NCBI RefSeq assembly: GCF_026810505.1
Contig: NZ_CP101750.1
Coordinates: 1,207,448-1,271,447, forward strand
Length of the DNA: 64,000 bases
Direction of reading: 5' to 3'
From: Streptomyces sp. Je 1-369
GTDB taxonomy: Bacteria > Actinomycetota > Actinomycetes > Streptomycetales > Streptomycetaceae
Positions within the stretch are counted from its first letter, which is position 1, and every line of letters starts with the position of its first letter. Below are positions 49,242 through 57,993 of the stretch, piece by piece. The notes beneath the pieces were generated by a model. That model searched no databases. It saw only the letters and a program-made list of their open reading frames with translations, and had not been told where the DNA came from. A program made the translations under genes and the position numbers.

Positions 49242-50177
49242 ATGATGGTCCCCGTCGCACTGTTGCTGCTGGGCGCCCTGACCGCTGTCGTAGCCCCCCG
49301 GATGCTCGCGCGGGCCGACTGGCCGGAGCGCGAACCCGTGGTCGCGCTGTGGGCCTGGCAGTGCGTGGTGGCGGGTGTCCTGCTCTGCTGCGCTCTCTCG
49401 ATGACCCTGAGCGCGGCCGCCGCGTGGCAGGCCGTGCGCGGCCACCTCTTCGCGCCCGCGCCGCACGCCGTGGTCGAGGCGTACGCGCTGCAGGCGCCCG
49501 GCCCTTGGGCCGCCGCGACCGCCGTAGTCCTCGCCTGTGGTGGTGTGTGGAGTGCGGTCATGCTGGCCAGGGAGATCGTGCGGGCGCGGGTCCGGCGGGC
49601 GGGCAGCAGGGCCGAACTGATCGTACGCTCCCCCTTGTTGCCCGGCGAGGAGCCGGGCAACAACCGTCTCGTGGTCCTGGAGGGCGAGCGCCCCGACGCC
49701 TGGTGGCTGCCGGGCCAGGCACCTCAACTGGTCGTCACCACGGCCGCGTTGCGCCGCCTGAAGGGCCGTCAGCTGGATGCGGTGCTCGCCCATGAACAGG
49801 GTCACGCGCAGGCCAGGCACGACTGGTTGCTGCACTGTTCGGGGGCGCTGGCCATCGGGTTCCCGCAGGTGCGGGTGTTCGCGGCGTTCCGCGACGAGAT
49901 GCACCGGCTGGTGGAGCTGGCCGCGGACGATGTGGCGTCGCGTCGGTTCGGCCGTCTGACGATCGCCCTCGCGCTGGTCGAACTGAACGAGGACCGGGGT
50001 GTCTTCGGCCCCTGTCCGGCCCATCAGGCGCACGTCCCGCAGCGCGTGCACCGTCTCCTCGCGGCCCGCCCGCGCCTCACCGCGGGCCGCAGGCTCCGGC
50101 TGACGGCGACGGCCGCGCTGGTGCCGGTGATCCCCGTCCTCGTCACGTTCGTGCCGGGCCTGCGCGCGCTGGGCTGA
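49242..50177 (+). CDS. M56-family (BlaR1/MecR1-like) membrane metallopeptidase
   Basis: A 311-residue protein with three or four membrane helices and a zinc protease motif, LAHEQGHAQARH (HExxH, near residue 184), with the third ligand Glu in LVELAADDVASRRFG. The organisation matches the protease half of BlaR1 without the penicillin-binding sensor. The usual neighbour, a BlaI-type repressor, is absent here. It may act in stress sensing by cleaving a repressor; this is inferred from the family. CATAGG before the start suggests a short or absent leader. Confidence 0.85.
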   Translation: MMVPVALLLLGALTAVVAPRMLARADWPEREPVVALWAWQCVVAGVLLCCALSMTLSAAAAWQAVRGHLFAPAPHAVVEAYALQAPGPWAAATAVVLACGGVWSAVMLAREIVRARVRRAGSRAELIVRSPLLPGEEPGNNRLVVLEGERPDAWWLPGQAPQLVVTTAALRRLKGRQLDAVLAHEQGHAQARHDWLLHCSGALAIGFPQVRVFAAFRDEMHRLVELAADDVASRRFGRLTIALALVELNEDRGVFGPCPAHQAHVPQRVHRLLAARPRLTAGRRLRLTATAALVPVIPVLVTFVPGLRALG

Positions 50178-50268
50178 GCGCCTGTGCCATGGCCCTCCGG
50201 CGGGCGGCGCGCCACGCCCTGCCGCCCCGGGATGGCCTGGAACCCGCCCTGTCGGCGAGGATCACTTC

Positions 50269-50955
50269 ATGTACTCCGCGCCCACCGACACCCCGACCCG
50301 ACCGCCCGGCGCCCGGGCCGCGCTCATCGCCGCGGTCCTATGCGTGCTTTCGCTCCTTCTGCTCCTCCTGGTCTCGCTGGAGTGGGGACCGCTGCTCACG
50401 CTCGACGGTGACATCGCGCGCACCACCCACCGCTGGGCCGTGGACGAATCCGGGATCACGCGCGTCAGCCGCATCCTCACCGACTGGGTGTGGGACCCCT
50501 GGACGATGCGTGCGCTCTGCGCCGTGGTGGTGATCCGGCTCGCGCTGCGCGGGGCGTGGCGGCCGGCGCTCTGGCTGACCGGCACCTGCGCGGTCGGCTC
50601 CGCGCTGCAGCAGGGCCTGAAGGCCGCGGTGGACCGGCCGCGCCCGGTCTGGCCGGACCCGGTGGACTCCGCGCACTACGCGGCGTTCCCTTCGGGGCAC
50701 GCGATGACGGCGGTGCTCGTCTGCGGCCTGCTCCTGTGGGTGCTGCACATGTACGGCGCCCGCCCCGCCCTGTGGCGCACCTGCCTGGCCCTCGCCGCGC
50801 TCTCCGTCGTCGGCGTCGGCGTGACCCGCATCTGGCTCGGCGTGCACTGGGCGTCGGACGTCGTGGGCGGCTGGCTGCTGGGAGCCCTGATGGTGGCGCT
50901 GGCCATCGCGACGTACACGTACGGCCCCGGCAAACGCACGCCCGACGCGACGTGA
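50269..50955 (+). CDS. PAP2-family lipid phosphatase
   Basis: A 228-residue integral membrane phosphatase with about six helices. The catalytic motifs are KAAVDRPRP, YAAFPSGHAMTAVLV, and TRIWLGVHWASDVVGGW, in which Thr takes the usual Ser place. It should dephosphorylate phosphatidate or undecaprenyl pyrophosphate at the outer face of the membrane. GAGGATC lies before ATG 50269. The gene stands alone after the M56 gene. Confidence 0.92.
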   Translation: MYSAPTDTPTRPPGARAALIAAVLCVLSLLLLLLVSLEWGPLLTLDGDIARTTHRWAVDESGITRVSRILTDWVWDPWTMRALCAVVVIRLALRGAWRPALWLTGTCAVGSALQQGLKAAVDRPRPVWPDPVDSAHYAAFPSGHAMTAVLVCGLLLWVLHMYGARPALWRTCLALAALSVVGVGVTRIWLGVHWASDVVGGWLLGALMVALAIATYTYGPGKRTPDAT

Positions 50956-51013
50956 CCGCGCACTCCGGTCACCGACCGCCCCACCGCCCCCGACTCCATG
51001 GAGGATCCCGCGC

Positions 51014-51109
51014 ATGACCATCAGGGGCGTGCTCTTCAACGGACGGGACACAGAGGTCCGGGGCAGGCAACACTCCCCCGCGGTGCTGCCTGCCCCAGGC
51101 CCGCACTGA
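51014..51109 (+). pseudogene. N-terminal remnant, amidohydrolase-like
   Basis: A 31-codon ORF with a good GGAGGATC ribosome site and ATG 51014 begins MTIRGVLFNGRDTEVR, the kind of N-terminus seen in amidohydrolase/imidazolonepropionase-like enzymes, then turns into unrelated sequence and stops. The second half overlaps a hairpin (GGGGCAGGCA at 51060-51069 with TGCCTGCCCC at 51087-51096), which may be the deletion scar or a terminator. The parent family is inferred from 16 residues and is uncertain. Confidence 0.35.
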
Positions 51110-51115
51110 GTATAT

Positions 51116-51128
51116 TGGCTCGGAGCCA
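51116..51128. promoter_or_regulatory. palindrome at the TetR promoter
   Basis: TGGCTC-G-GAGCCA is a perfect dyad immediately after TATATT (51111-51116), which looks like a -10 element, and 21 bases before the TetR start. A repressor bound here would block the promoter. Confidence 0.6.
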
Positions 51129-51148
51129 GTCAACGCAGGAGTTACAGA

Positions 51149-51808
51149 ATGTCCCCGCGCAGTCCATCGGTCAATGAAGAATTGCGCAGACGTTCCCGGG
51201 AGCGGCTGCTGCAGGCGACGGTGGAGCTGGTCGGCGAGCGCGGTTACGAGGCCACGACGCTCGGGCACATCGCGGACCGCGCCGGCGCCGCCCGCGGCCT
51301 GGTGTCGTACTACTTCCCGGGCAAGCGCCAACTGCTGCAGTCCGCGGTGCACCGGCTCATGCACCGCACGCTGGACGAGGCGCTGGAGCGGGAGCCGCGC
51401 ACCGCGGACGGGCACGAGCGGCTGGCGCGCGCCGTCGACGCGATCCTGGGCCTGGCCGTCGACGAACCGCTGCTCATGCGCACGCACATGGCGGGCATCC
51501 TCCAGGCGGAGGGGTTCGTGCAATGTCCCGAGCAGCAGCGTCTCGCGGAGCTGCTGCGGGACACCGTGGTGCGGTACGGGTCGCAGGACCCCGACCGGGA
51601 CTATCCGCTGCTGCGCGCGCTCCTGATGGGCGCGGTCTTCGCGCTGCTCATCCCCGGTGCGCCGATGCCCCTGAAGACGTTGCGCGCCGAGCTGTTCCAG
51701 CGGTACGACCTCGACTGGAAGCTCGGCTTCCCGCCGGGCGGCGAACCGCCCGACGGGGCTTCCCCGAACGGGACTAGTCGAAGTAGTCCGGCTGCGTCTG
51801 GACGTTGA
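51149..51808 (+). CDS. TetR-family regulator
   Basis: A 219-residue TetR protein. The DNA-binding domain is RRSRERLLQATVELVGERGYE followed by ATTLGHIADRAGAARGLVSYYFPGKRQLL. The rest is helical (DEPLLMRTHMAGILQAEGFV, LLRALLMGAVFALLIPG). GGAGTTACAGA precedes ATG 51149. A palindrome overlapping its -10 suggests autoregulation. The gene it once controlled may be the truncated ORF upstream. Its 3' end overlaps the convergent LVIVD gene by 35 bases, and the last residues are low-complexity. Confidence 0.88.
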   Translation: MSPRSPSVNEELRRRSRERLLQATVELVGERGYEATTLGHIADRAGAARGLVSYYFPGKRQLLQSAVHRLMHRTLDEALEREPRTADGHERLARAVDAILGLAVDEPLLMRTHMAGILQAEGFVQCPEQQRLAELLRDTVVRYGSQDPDRDYPLLRALLMGAVFALLIPGAPMPLKTLRAELFQRYDLDWKLGFPPGGEPPDGASPNGTSRSSPAASGR

Positions 51809-53276
51809 GCTCGTCCAGGCGGACCCGCTGGGCGGAGTCGGTCCGCTTGTCGTTGATCTTCAGGACGTCGAGGCCCTTCTCGATGTCGTTCGAGTAGACC
51901 CGGCCGTTGTAGTAGTACGCGGACCACGAGCCCGCCGTGGTGATCTTGTCGGTGGTGTGCGGGCCGCGCTCGAAGTAGCCGATCTCCTTGGGCTTGCTGG
52001 AGTTGGTGAAGTCCCAGACGGAGACGCCGCCCTGGTACCAGGCCTGGACCATGAGGTCCTTGCCCCTGACCGGGATCAGCGAGCCGTTGTGGGCCACGCA
52101 GTTCTCGGTGTCGGCCTGGTGACGCGGGATCTTGAAGTAGCTCTTGAAGACCAGCTTGCGCTTGTCGCCCTTGCCCTTGACCTCGTAGATGCCGTTGGCG
52201 CCGCGCTCGGGTCCGGTGGCCGCGTTGCAGGTCGCGCCGGAGCCGCCGCCGAGCTCGTCGGTGAAGACGACCTTGTTCGCCCGCTGGTTGAACGTCGCCG
52301 AGTGCCAGAACGCGAAGTTGGTGTTGTCCTGGACCTGGTCGATGACCTTCGGGTTCTCCGGGTCCTTGATGGAGAAGAGGATGCCGTCGCCCATGCAGGC
52401 GCCCGCCGCGAGGTCCTCGGACGGCAGCACGGTGATGTCGTGGCAGCCGGTGGTCTTGGAGACGCCCGGGTTGGTGGGCCCGCCGGGGTTGCCGCCGCCG
52501 TCAGGACTCTCACCGGGGAAAAGCACGGGGAAGTTCACGACCGCGGCCTTCTGCGGGGCCTTGCGCGGCACCTTGATGACCGAGATCCCGTCGTGCGGAG
52601 GCCGGCAGTCCGGGAACGTCGCGTTCGGGGAGTACGAGGAGACGTACACGTAGACGTTCCTGCGCTCCGGCACCAGCGTGTGCGTGTGCGAGCCGCAGGC
52701 GGTCTCGACGGCGGAGACGTACCTGGGGTTCGACTTGTCGCTGATGTCGAAGATCTTCATGCCCTCCCAGGAGGACTTCTCCGTGGCGGGCTGCGTGGTG
52801 CTCTTGCAGGAGTTGTCGCTGCGCGAGGAGTCCGTGGACAGGAAGAGCAGGTTGCCGGAGACGGAGACGTCGTTCTGCGATCCCGGGCACAGCACCTGCG
52901 AAACGGTCTTCGGGGCCTTCGGGTTGCTGATGTCGTAGATGCGGAAACCGTCGTAGTTACCGGCGAAGGCGTACTTGCCCTGGAACGCGATGTCCGTGTT
53001 GAGGCCCGGCAGCGCGTCCTTGGGGATGTTGGCCAGGTGCTCGATGTTGGCGGAGTGGACGACCTCGCCGGGCGCGGGTATCTCCCCGCGTTCGATGGCC
53101 TTCTCCGTCCGGGCTTCGTCGCTCTTGGAGACGCCCTTCGGGGCGGCGGGGCTGTCACCGGGGTCGGGGACGGCTCCCGCGGGTGCGGCGGTCAGCAGCG
53201 CGGCCAGCAGTCCGGCCGCGGCCGCTCCGACTCCCAGGCGTCTGCGTCGAGTTCGGGAATTGTTCAACAGGGTCAC
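51774..53276 (-). CDS. secreted LVIVD-repeat beta-propeller protein
   Basis: A 500-residue exported protein starting at GTG 53276 after GGGAGGACG. The signal peptide is RRRRLGVGAAAAGLLAALLTAAPAGA in sequence (residues about 9-35). The mature protein has LVIVD-type repeats (AFAGNYDGFRIYDISNPKAPKTV, GMKIFDISDKSNPRYV, GISVIKVPRKAP, VSVWDFTNSSKPKEIGYF), which form propeller blades, plus several cysteine and histidine positions (ACGSHTHT, TTGCHDITVL, FWHSATF). The function of the family is not established; it is thought to be a cell-surface or extracellular binding protein. Confidence 0.88.
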   Translation of the reverse strand: MTLLNNSRTRRRRLGVGAAAAGLLAALLTAAPAGAVPDPGDSPAAPKGVSKSDEARTEKAIERGEIPAPGEVVHSANIEHLANIPKDALPGLNTDIAFQGKYAFAGNYDGFRIYDISNPKAPKTVSQVLCPGSQNDVSVSGNLLFLSTDSSRSDNSCKSTTQPATEKSSWEGMKIFDISDKSNPRYVSAVETACGSHTHTLVPERRNVYVYVSSYSPNATFPDCRPPHDGISVIKVPRKAPQKAAVVNFPVLFPGESPDGGGNPGGPTNPGVSKTTGCHDITVLPSEDLAAGACMGDGILFSIKDPENPKVIDQVQDNTNFAFWHSATFNQRANKVVFTDELGGGSGATCNAATGPERGANGIYEVKGKGDKRKLVFKSYFKIPRHQADTENCVAHNGSLIPVRGKDLMVQAWYQGGVSVWDFTNSSKPKEIGYFERGPHTTDKITTAGSWSAYYYNGRVYSNDIEKGLDVLKINDKRTDSAQRVRLDELNVQTQPDYFD

Positions 53277-53456
53277 TGCGTCCTCCCTTGTCGCCGTTCG
53301 CAGTTGAACGGTTCACGGACACCCGAAGTATCGTGCTCATCATGCACAGATCAACAGAGGGGGAAGCGGACCCGTAACGAGAGTTTCCGATCGCGAGTGG
53401 TCATCCGCGTGCTAGTACGGACCCCAACTCGTCGCCGTGTGCCGCAGGAGGTCTCT

Positions 53457-54116
53457 GTGCTCAACCGTCGTACATCCGCCGTCACCGCGTTCCTGGCGGC
53501 AGCCGTTCTCGTGCTCGGGGGGTGCGACTCCGACGGGGGCGGCGGGAGCGGGCCCGACGCCGAACCCAAGGCGGCGGCCGAGCCCTCGGTGATCGCGCCG
53601 GGCAAACCGGGCGAGACCGCGGCGACGATGTCCGCGGAGGACGCCGCGCGGCAGAGATCCGAGGACGACTCCCCCAACACCGCCGACTTCACCTATACGC
53701 AGATGATGATCGTGCACCACGGCCAGGCCCTGGAGATGACCGAACTCGCGCCCGGGCGAGCGGAGTCGAAGCGGGTCGAGCGGCTCGCGTCACGCATCGC
53801 CGCGGCGCAGCGGCCGGAGATCGGCGCGATGAAGGGCTGGCTGAAGAAGCACGGCGGCCCGCGCGAACACGCCGGGCACGACCACGCGACCATGCCGGGC
53901 ATGGCCAGTGCGGCGCAGCTGAAGCAGTTGCGCGCAGCGAAGGGCGGTGCGTTCGACGAGCTCTTCCTGAAACTGATGATCACGCACCACAGCGGGGCGG
54001 TCACGATGGCCACGGATGTGCTCTCCGAGGGCAACAACATCCAGGTCGAGGAGATGGCGAACGACGTGGTGGCGCAGCAGTCGAGTGAGATCGGGCGGAT
54101 GCGGGAGATGGGCTGA
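53457..54116 (+). CDS. DUF305 lipoprotein
   Basis: A 219-residue lipoprotein starting at GTG 53457 after CAGGAGG. The lipobox is LVLGGC after a hydrophobic stretch. Two DUF305 halves are visible: FTYTQMMIVHHGQALEMTELA and ELFLKLMITHHSGAVTMATDVL, each with an M-x-x-H-H signature, and a His/Met-rich linker (EHAGHDHATMPGM) between them. DUF305 proteins are often linked to copper or other metal handling outside the membrane. It is divergent from the LVIVD gene. Confidence 0.9.
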   Translation: MLNRRTSAVTAFLAAAVLVLGGCDSDGGGGSGPDAEPKAAAEPSVIAPGKPGETAATMSAEDAARQRSEDDSPNTADFTYTQMMIVHHGQALEMTELAPGRAESKRVERLASRIAAAQRPEIGAMKGWLKKHGGPREHAGHDHATMPGMASAAQLKQLRAAKGGAFDELFLKLMITHHSGAVTMATDVLSEGNNIQVEEMANDVVAQQSSEIGRMREMG

Positions 54117-54265
54117 GGGCGCCCGGGCCCGCCCTCTGACGGGACGCCGAGCCGCACGGACGGATGCGCGGACGGCCGCTCGGACGGACGCGCACCCCTG
54201 ACATCACGCTCCCCTGGTGCGATCCTGAGACCGTCCCGGGCTCGTCTCGCGGAAGGAGCACCACC

Positions 54266-55636
54266 GTGCTGCAGGTCGCCGTCGTCGGTTCGGGTCCCAG
54301 CGGGGTGTACGCCGCGCAGTCCCTCGTCCAGCAGGACCGGGTGCCGGACGTGCGGGTGGACGTGCTCGACCGCCTCCCCTGCCCGTACGGCCTGGTGCGG
54401 TACGGGGTGGCGCCGGACCACGAGAAGATCAAGTCGCTGCAGAACAACCTGCGCACGGTCCTCGAGCACGAGCGCGTGCGCTTCCTCGGCTCCGTCGAGA
54501 TCGGCCCCGGCGCCCTGCCCCCGGCCCGGCTCCTCGGCCTCTACCACGCGGTGGTCTACTGCGTCGGCGCGGCGGCCGACCGCAGGCTCGGGGTGCCCGG
54601 CGAGGACCTGCCGGGCAGCTTCTCCGCGACGGAGTTCGTCTCCTGGTACAGCGCGCATCCGGACGCGTCGGCGGACGCGTACGGGAAGGACGGGTTCGTA
54701 CGGGACGTGGAGTCCGCCGTCGTCATCGGAATCGGCAACGTCGCGGTGGACGTCGCCCGCATGCTGGTGCGCGGCGCCGCCGAACTGCTCCCCACGGACA
54801 TGCCGGACGCCGCGCTCGGGGTGCTCGCGGGCAGCGGGGTGCGCGAGGTGTCGATGGTGGGCCGGCGCGGGCCCTCGCAGGCGCGGTTCACCACCAAGGA
54901 ACTGCGGGAGCTCGGCGCGCTGCCGGACACGGAGATCCTGGTGGACCGGGCGGAGCTGGCACTCGACCCCGCGTTCGCCGACCCGTCGGGGCTGCCCGCG
55001 GCGAGCCGTCGCAACGTGGAGGTGCTGCGCGGCTGGGCCGAGCGCCCCGAGCAGGGCCTCACCCGCCGGATCAGGCTCCGTTTCTTCCTGCGGCCGGTCT
55101 CCCTGGCGGCGGGGACGACGGGGCACGTCGCAGGGACCCGGTTCGAGCGGACCCTGCCGGACGGCTCGGGCGGGGTGACGGGTTCGGGGCGGTACGAGGA
55201 CATCCCGGCGCAGCTGGTGCTGCGCTCGGTGGGCTACCGAGGGGTGCCCATCGAGGGGCTGCCGTTCGACGCGGGGCGGGGCACGGTGCCGCACGCGGCG
55301 GGGCGGGTGCTGCGCGACGGGGTCCCGGCGCCCGGCGAGTACGTGGCGGGCTGGATCAAACGCGGCCCGACCGGCGTCATCGGCACGAACCGCCCGTGCT
55401 CCAAGGAGACGGTGCTCTCCTTGCTGGACGACGCCCCCGCGCTCGTACGGAGGCAGCTCCCGGCGGATCCACTGGCAGGGCTGCGGGCGGCCGGAGTGCG
55501 ACCGGTCGAGTGGCCGGGCTGGCTGGCCATCGAACGCGCGGAGGCGGAACTGGGCCACTCACTCGGCCGCGGCATCGTCAAGATCCCGGACTGGGCGGGG
55601 CTACGGGCGGCGGCGGCCCGGGGGGTGGGGCGATGA
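54266..55636 (+). CDS. FAD-dependent ferredoxin/adrenodoxin reductase (FprA type)
   Basis: A 456-residue NADP/FAD oxidoreductase starting at GTG 54266, right after AAGGAGCACC. FAD binding is VAVVGSGPSGVYAAQSLV; the family signature LPCPYGLVRYGVAPDHEKIKSLQ follows. The NADP motif is SAVVIGIGNVAVDVARMLVRG, and WIKRGPTGVIGTNRPCSKETV is the typical FprA end. It passes electrons from NADPH to ferredoxins, usually for cytochromes P450. No P450 or ferredoxin gene is adjacent. Confidence 0.92.
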   Translation: MLQVAVVGSGPSGVYAAQSLVQQDRVPDVRVDVLDRLPCPYGLVRYGVAPDHEKIKSLQNNLRTVLEHERVRFLGSVEIGPGALPPARLLGLYHAVVYCVGAAADRRLGVPGEDLPGSFSATEFVSWYSAHPDASADAYGKDGFVRDVESAVVIGIGNVAVDVARMLVRGAAELLPTDMPDAALGVLAGSGVREVSMVGRRGPSQARFTTKELRELGALPDTEILVDRAELALDPAFADPSGLPAASRRNVEVLRGWAERPEQGLTRRIRLRFFLRPVSLAAGTTGHVAGTRFERTLPDGSGGVTGSGRYEDIPAQLVLRSVGYRGVPIEGLPFDAGRGTVPHAAGRVLRDGVPAPGEYVAGWIKRGPTGVIGTNRPCSKETVLSLLDDAPALVRRQLPADPLAGLRAAGVRPVEWPGWLAIERAEAELGHSLGRGIVKIPDWAGLRAAAARGVGR

Positions 55637-55661
55637 CACGGGCTCCAAGCGGCGCTGCTGC

Positions 55662-56085
55662 CTCACTCGTCCAGCAGACCCAGCCGGTGAGCCGCCGCCG
55701 CTGCCCGACGCGTTCAGTTTGGGGAGGATGTCGGAGACGTGGACGCTCGCCGTCTTCGGTGAGATGAAGAGCTCCTCCGCTATTTGGCGGTTGCTGCGTC
55801 CGGCCGCACCAGGCGCAGCACGTCGCGCTCCCGTGCGGTCAGGCCCAGGGCCGCCGCCGGGGGCGGAGCGGGTACCGGTCCGTCCCGGTGGAACGGGATC
55901 CGGGCGCGGGCGGCGAACACGGTGATGTCCGTGGCGAGTGGGGTCGCGCCCATCTCGTGCGCCGCCGCGGCGGCCTGGCGCAGCAGGTCTCCGGCCGTGG
56001 CGCGGGAGCCCGGGCCCCCTGGGTGATCAGGGTCTCCGCCGAGGACGGCCAGTTCGGCGCCCCGGCGACGAGGTCGGAGTTCACG
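55662..56085 (-). pseudogene. decayed LuxR-family regulator, C-terminal part
   Basis: Read on the minus strand, three frames in succession give a normal LuxR C-terminus: AGDLLRQAAAAAHEMGATPL and LGLTARERDVLRLV in one frame, then GRSNRQIAEELFISPKTASV in another (shift near 55800), then AAAHRLGLLDE with its stop at 55662 in a third (shift near 55700). These match helix-turn-helix LuxR/LAL regulators residue by residue, including the RDVLRLV and GxSNxxIAxxLxISxKTxxxH signatures. Two frameshifts within 60 codons and the missing upstream domains mean it is a pseudogene. Confidence 0.75.
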
Positions 56086-56363
56086 TGACGGCTCCGCACG
56101 GTGCCGTGCATCGCACGGCGTAGGAGACGACGGACAGCGGCGCCGGTGCGGGGGCCCCGCGGGCGGCCGCGTCCCAGTCGCGCATTCCAGGCGACCCGCG
56201 TTCCCCCAGGTCAGAGGCCCATTTGGCGTTCCAGCGTCCCCAACTGCCCGGCATTCGTGGCGGTTGGGACGGGTGACCCCGCAGGGTTGGACCGTGCTCG
56301 CCGGGAGTTCCGCTCACGGCTTCTGGAGCACGGATCTCACGGCAACGACATGGGAGTTCGTAC

Positions 56364-57110
56364 ATGCTTCGCAAGCGCTCACGTCTGATCGCCGCCCCGG
56401 TCGCGGCGGTCGCCCTGACCCTGACCGTCACCGGCTACCAGGCCAGTGCGGCCGGGACGTCGGATTCGGACGGAACGGGCCGGTCCGTCACGACCGCACG
56501 TGCGGCGGCCCCCTGCCTGTCCGACGCCACGACCCTGCTCGGCGACCTCGACGGCGACGGCCGCCCGGACAGGATCGCGAACCCCGGGCTCAACGGCACG
56601 AAGATGACGGTCCAGTGGGGGGCCGCCGACGGCTCGTTCGGCACGAAGCAGAACGTCGGCAAGCTGGTCGGCGTCAAGCGGGGCGAGGTCGCGACCGCCG
56701 CGGTCGCCGACTTCCAGAAGGACGGCAAGCTGGACCTGGTCGTCAACATCGTCGAGCCGTCCGGTGTCGACGACCCCGCGACGGCCCGCGTCGCCGACTA
56801 CCGGCCCGGACCGCTCAAGCGCGCCGACCTGACCTCCGCCCGCACCCGCCACCTGGACATCGGCGACTCCCGCGAGGCCAAGGAGCTCCGGATCGCCAAC
56901 TACGGCGACGACGCGTACCCGGACCTCGCGATCCTCGGCAACGCCGGTGACGGCGTGTGGGAGCGCAACGTACGCCTGTCGAAGGCGAACAGCGGCCCCG
57001 GCAACCACAACCAGGACCACGAGCAGAAGTACGGCGCCTGGGGCACCCCGGCCGAGCCGCCGGCCATGCCCGGCGACGGCTGGAAGCACTTCTACACGTC
57101 GTGCTCCTGA
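56364..57110 (+). CDS. secreted protein with FG-GAP/VCBS-like repeats
   Basis: A 248-residue exported protein. Residues 1-30 are a signal peptide (LRKRSRLIAAPVAAVALTL ... YQASA). The mature region contains repeats of FG-GAP/VCBS type with calcium-loop motifs: LLGDLDGDGRPDRIANPG, VADFQKDGKLDLVVNIV and RIANYGDDAYPDLAILGNAG. The tail is rich in His/Asn/Asp and ends in HFYTSCS. It should be an extracellular beta-propeller-like adhesion or binding protein, shorter than full seven-blade relatives. A strong terminator follows. Confidence 0.8.
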   Translation: MLRKRSRLIAAPVAAVALTLTVTGYQASAAGTSDSDGTGRSVTTARAAAPCLSDATTLLGDLDGDGRPDRIANPGLNGTKMTVQWGAADGSFGTKQNVGKLVGVKRGEVATAAVADFQKDGKLDLVVNIVEPSGVDDPATARVADYRPGPLKRADLTSARTRHLDIGDSREAKELRIANYGDDAYPDLAILGNAGDGVWERNVRLSKANSGPGNHNQDHEQKYGAWGTPAEPPAMPGDGWKHFYTSCS

Positions 57111-57157
57111 CCCGACCGTCGTGCTCCTGACCTGACCGGTTTCTGAACGTCACCTCC

Positions 57158-57193
57158 GGGCGCCGCCGGTTCTCTCCGGAACCGGCGGCGCCC
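57158..57193 (+). terminator. strong terminator hairpin
   Basis: GGGCGCCGCCGGTTC (57158-57172) pairs perfectly with GAACCGGCGGCGCCC (57179-57193) around a six-base loop. It ends the VCBS gene transcript 48 bases after the stop codon and 50 bases before the next start. Confidence 0.75.
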
Positions 57194-57243
57194 TCCCCCG
57201 GCCCTGCCGGGGTGTCTCAAGCCGCTGAAATGAGGAAGTTCCC

Positions 57244-57966
57244 TTGTCCAGCTCGTCCCCGGCCCTCGTGGCTGTCCCGGCGCCCGTCACGCCCGCCGCG
57301 CCCGTCGCCTCCATCACCCCCGCCACGCCCGCCGTGCTGCCCGTGCCGAAGGCCCAGCGCGTCCGCGTCTCCGTCACCGCCCCCGACCCGATCAGCCGCG
57401 AGGGCGTCGTCAGCCAGCTGCGCCGCCACCCCGACGTCGAGGTGCGCGGCGACGCCGGCTCCGCGTCGGTCACCCTGCTCGTCGAGGACACCCTCGACGA
57501 GGCCGCGCTCACTCGGCTGCGGCGTGCCGTGCGCGCCGAGGGCGCCCGTGCCGTGCTCGTCGCGGGAGCGGTCCGCGAGCATGAGCTCCTGGACGTCATC
57601 GAATGCGGTGTCGGAGCCATCGTCTGGCGCCGCGAGGCCACCGCGCACCGGCTTGCCCAGGCGGTCCTCACCACTGCGCAGGGCGGTGGCGACCTGCCCA
57701 CGGACCTCCTCGGCCAGCTCATCGGGCAGGTGCGGCGCCTCCACCAGGGCGGCCCTGACCAGCCGGGGTTCTTCCTGAGCTTCACCAAGCGCGAGGTGGA
57801 CGTGGTGCGGCTGGTGGCCGAGGGGTTCGACACCTCGGAGATCGCGAAGAAGCTGTCGTACTCCGAACGCACCGTCAAGAACGTGATGCACGGCCTCACC
57901 ACGCGCCTGCACCTGCGCAACCGCGCGCACGTCGTGGCCTACGCGCTGCGTGAGGGCTACATCTGA
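57244..57966 (+). CDS. LuxR-family orphan response regulator with a degenerate receiver
   Basis: A 240-residue protein starting at TTG 57244 after GAGGAAG. The C-terminal helix-turn-helix is intact (FTKREVDVVRLVAEGFDTSEIAKKLSYSERTVKNVMHGLTTRL in sequence, residues about 180-225). The middle (residues 38-165) follows a receiver-like pattern (VRVSVTAPDPISREGVVSQLRR, ARAVLVAGAV, IECGVGAIVWRREATAHRLAQAV), but the phosphoacceptor aspartate region reads VTLLVEDTLDE and the usual Asp pocket is not clear. The N-terminus is a 35-residue Ala/Pro/Val linker. No histidine kinase is next to it. It converges with the ChW-repeat gene. Confidence 0.85.
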   Translation: MSSSSPALVAVPAPVTPAAPVASITPATPAVLPVPKAQRVRVSVTAPDPISREGVVSQLRRHPDVEVRGDAGSASVTLLVEDTLDEAALTRLRRAVRAEGARAVLVAGAVREHELLDVIECGVGAIVWRREATAHRLAQAVLTTAQGGGDLPTDLLGQLIGQVRRLHQGGPDQPGFFLSFTKREVDVVRLVAEGFDTSEIAKKLSYSERTVKNVMHGLTTRLHLRNRAHVVAYALREGYI

Positions 57967-57993
57967 GAGGCCCCTGGACGTCACGGTGACGAT

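Noticed and set aside
51957..53456. Long N-terminal extension of the DUF305 protein
   Set aside because: The extension is antisense to the LVIVD gene; GTG 53457 has a CAGGAGG site and begins a proper lipoprotein signal.
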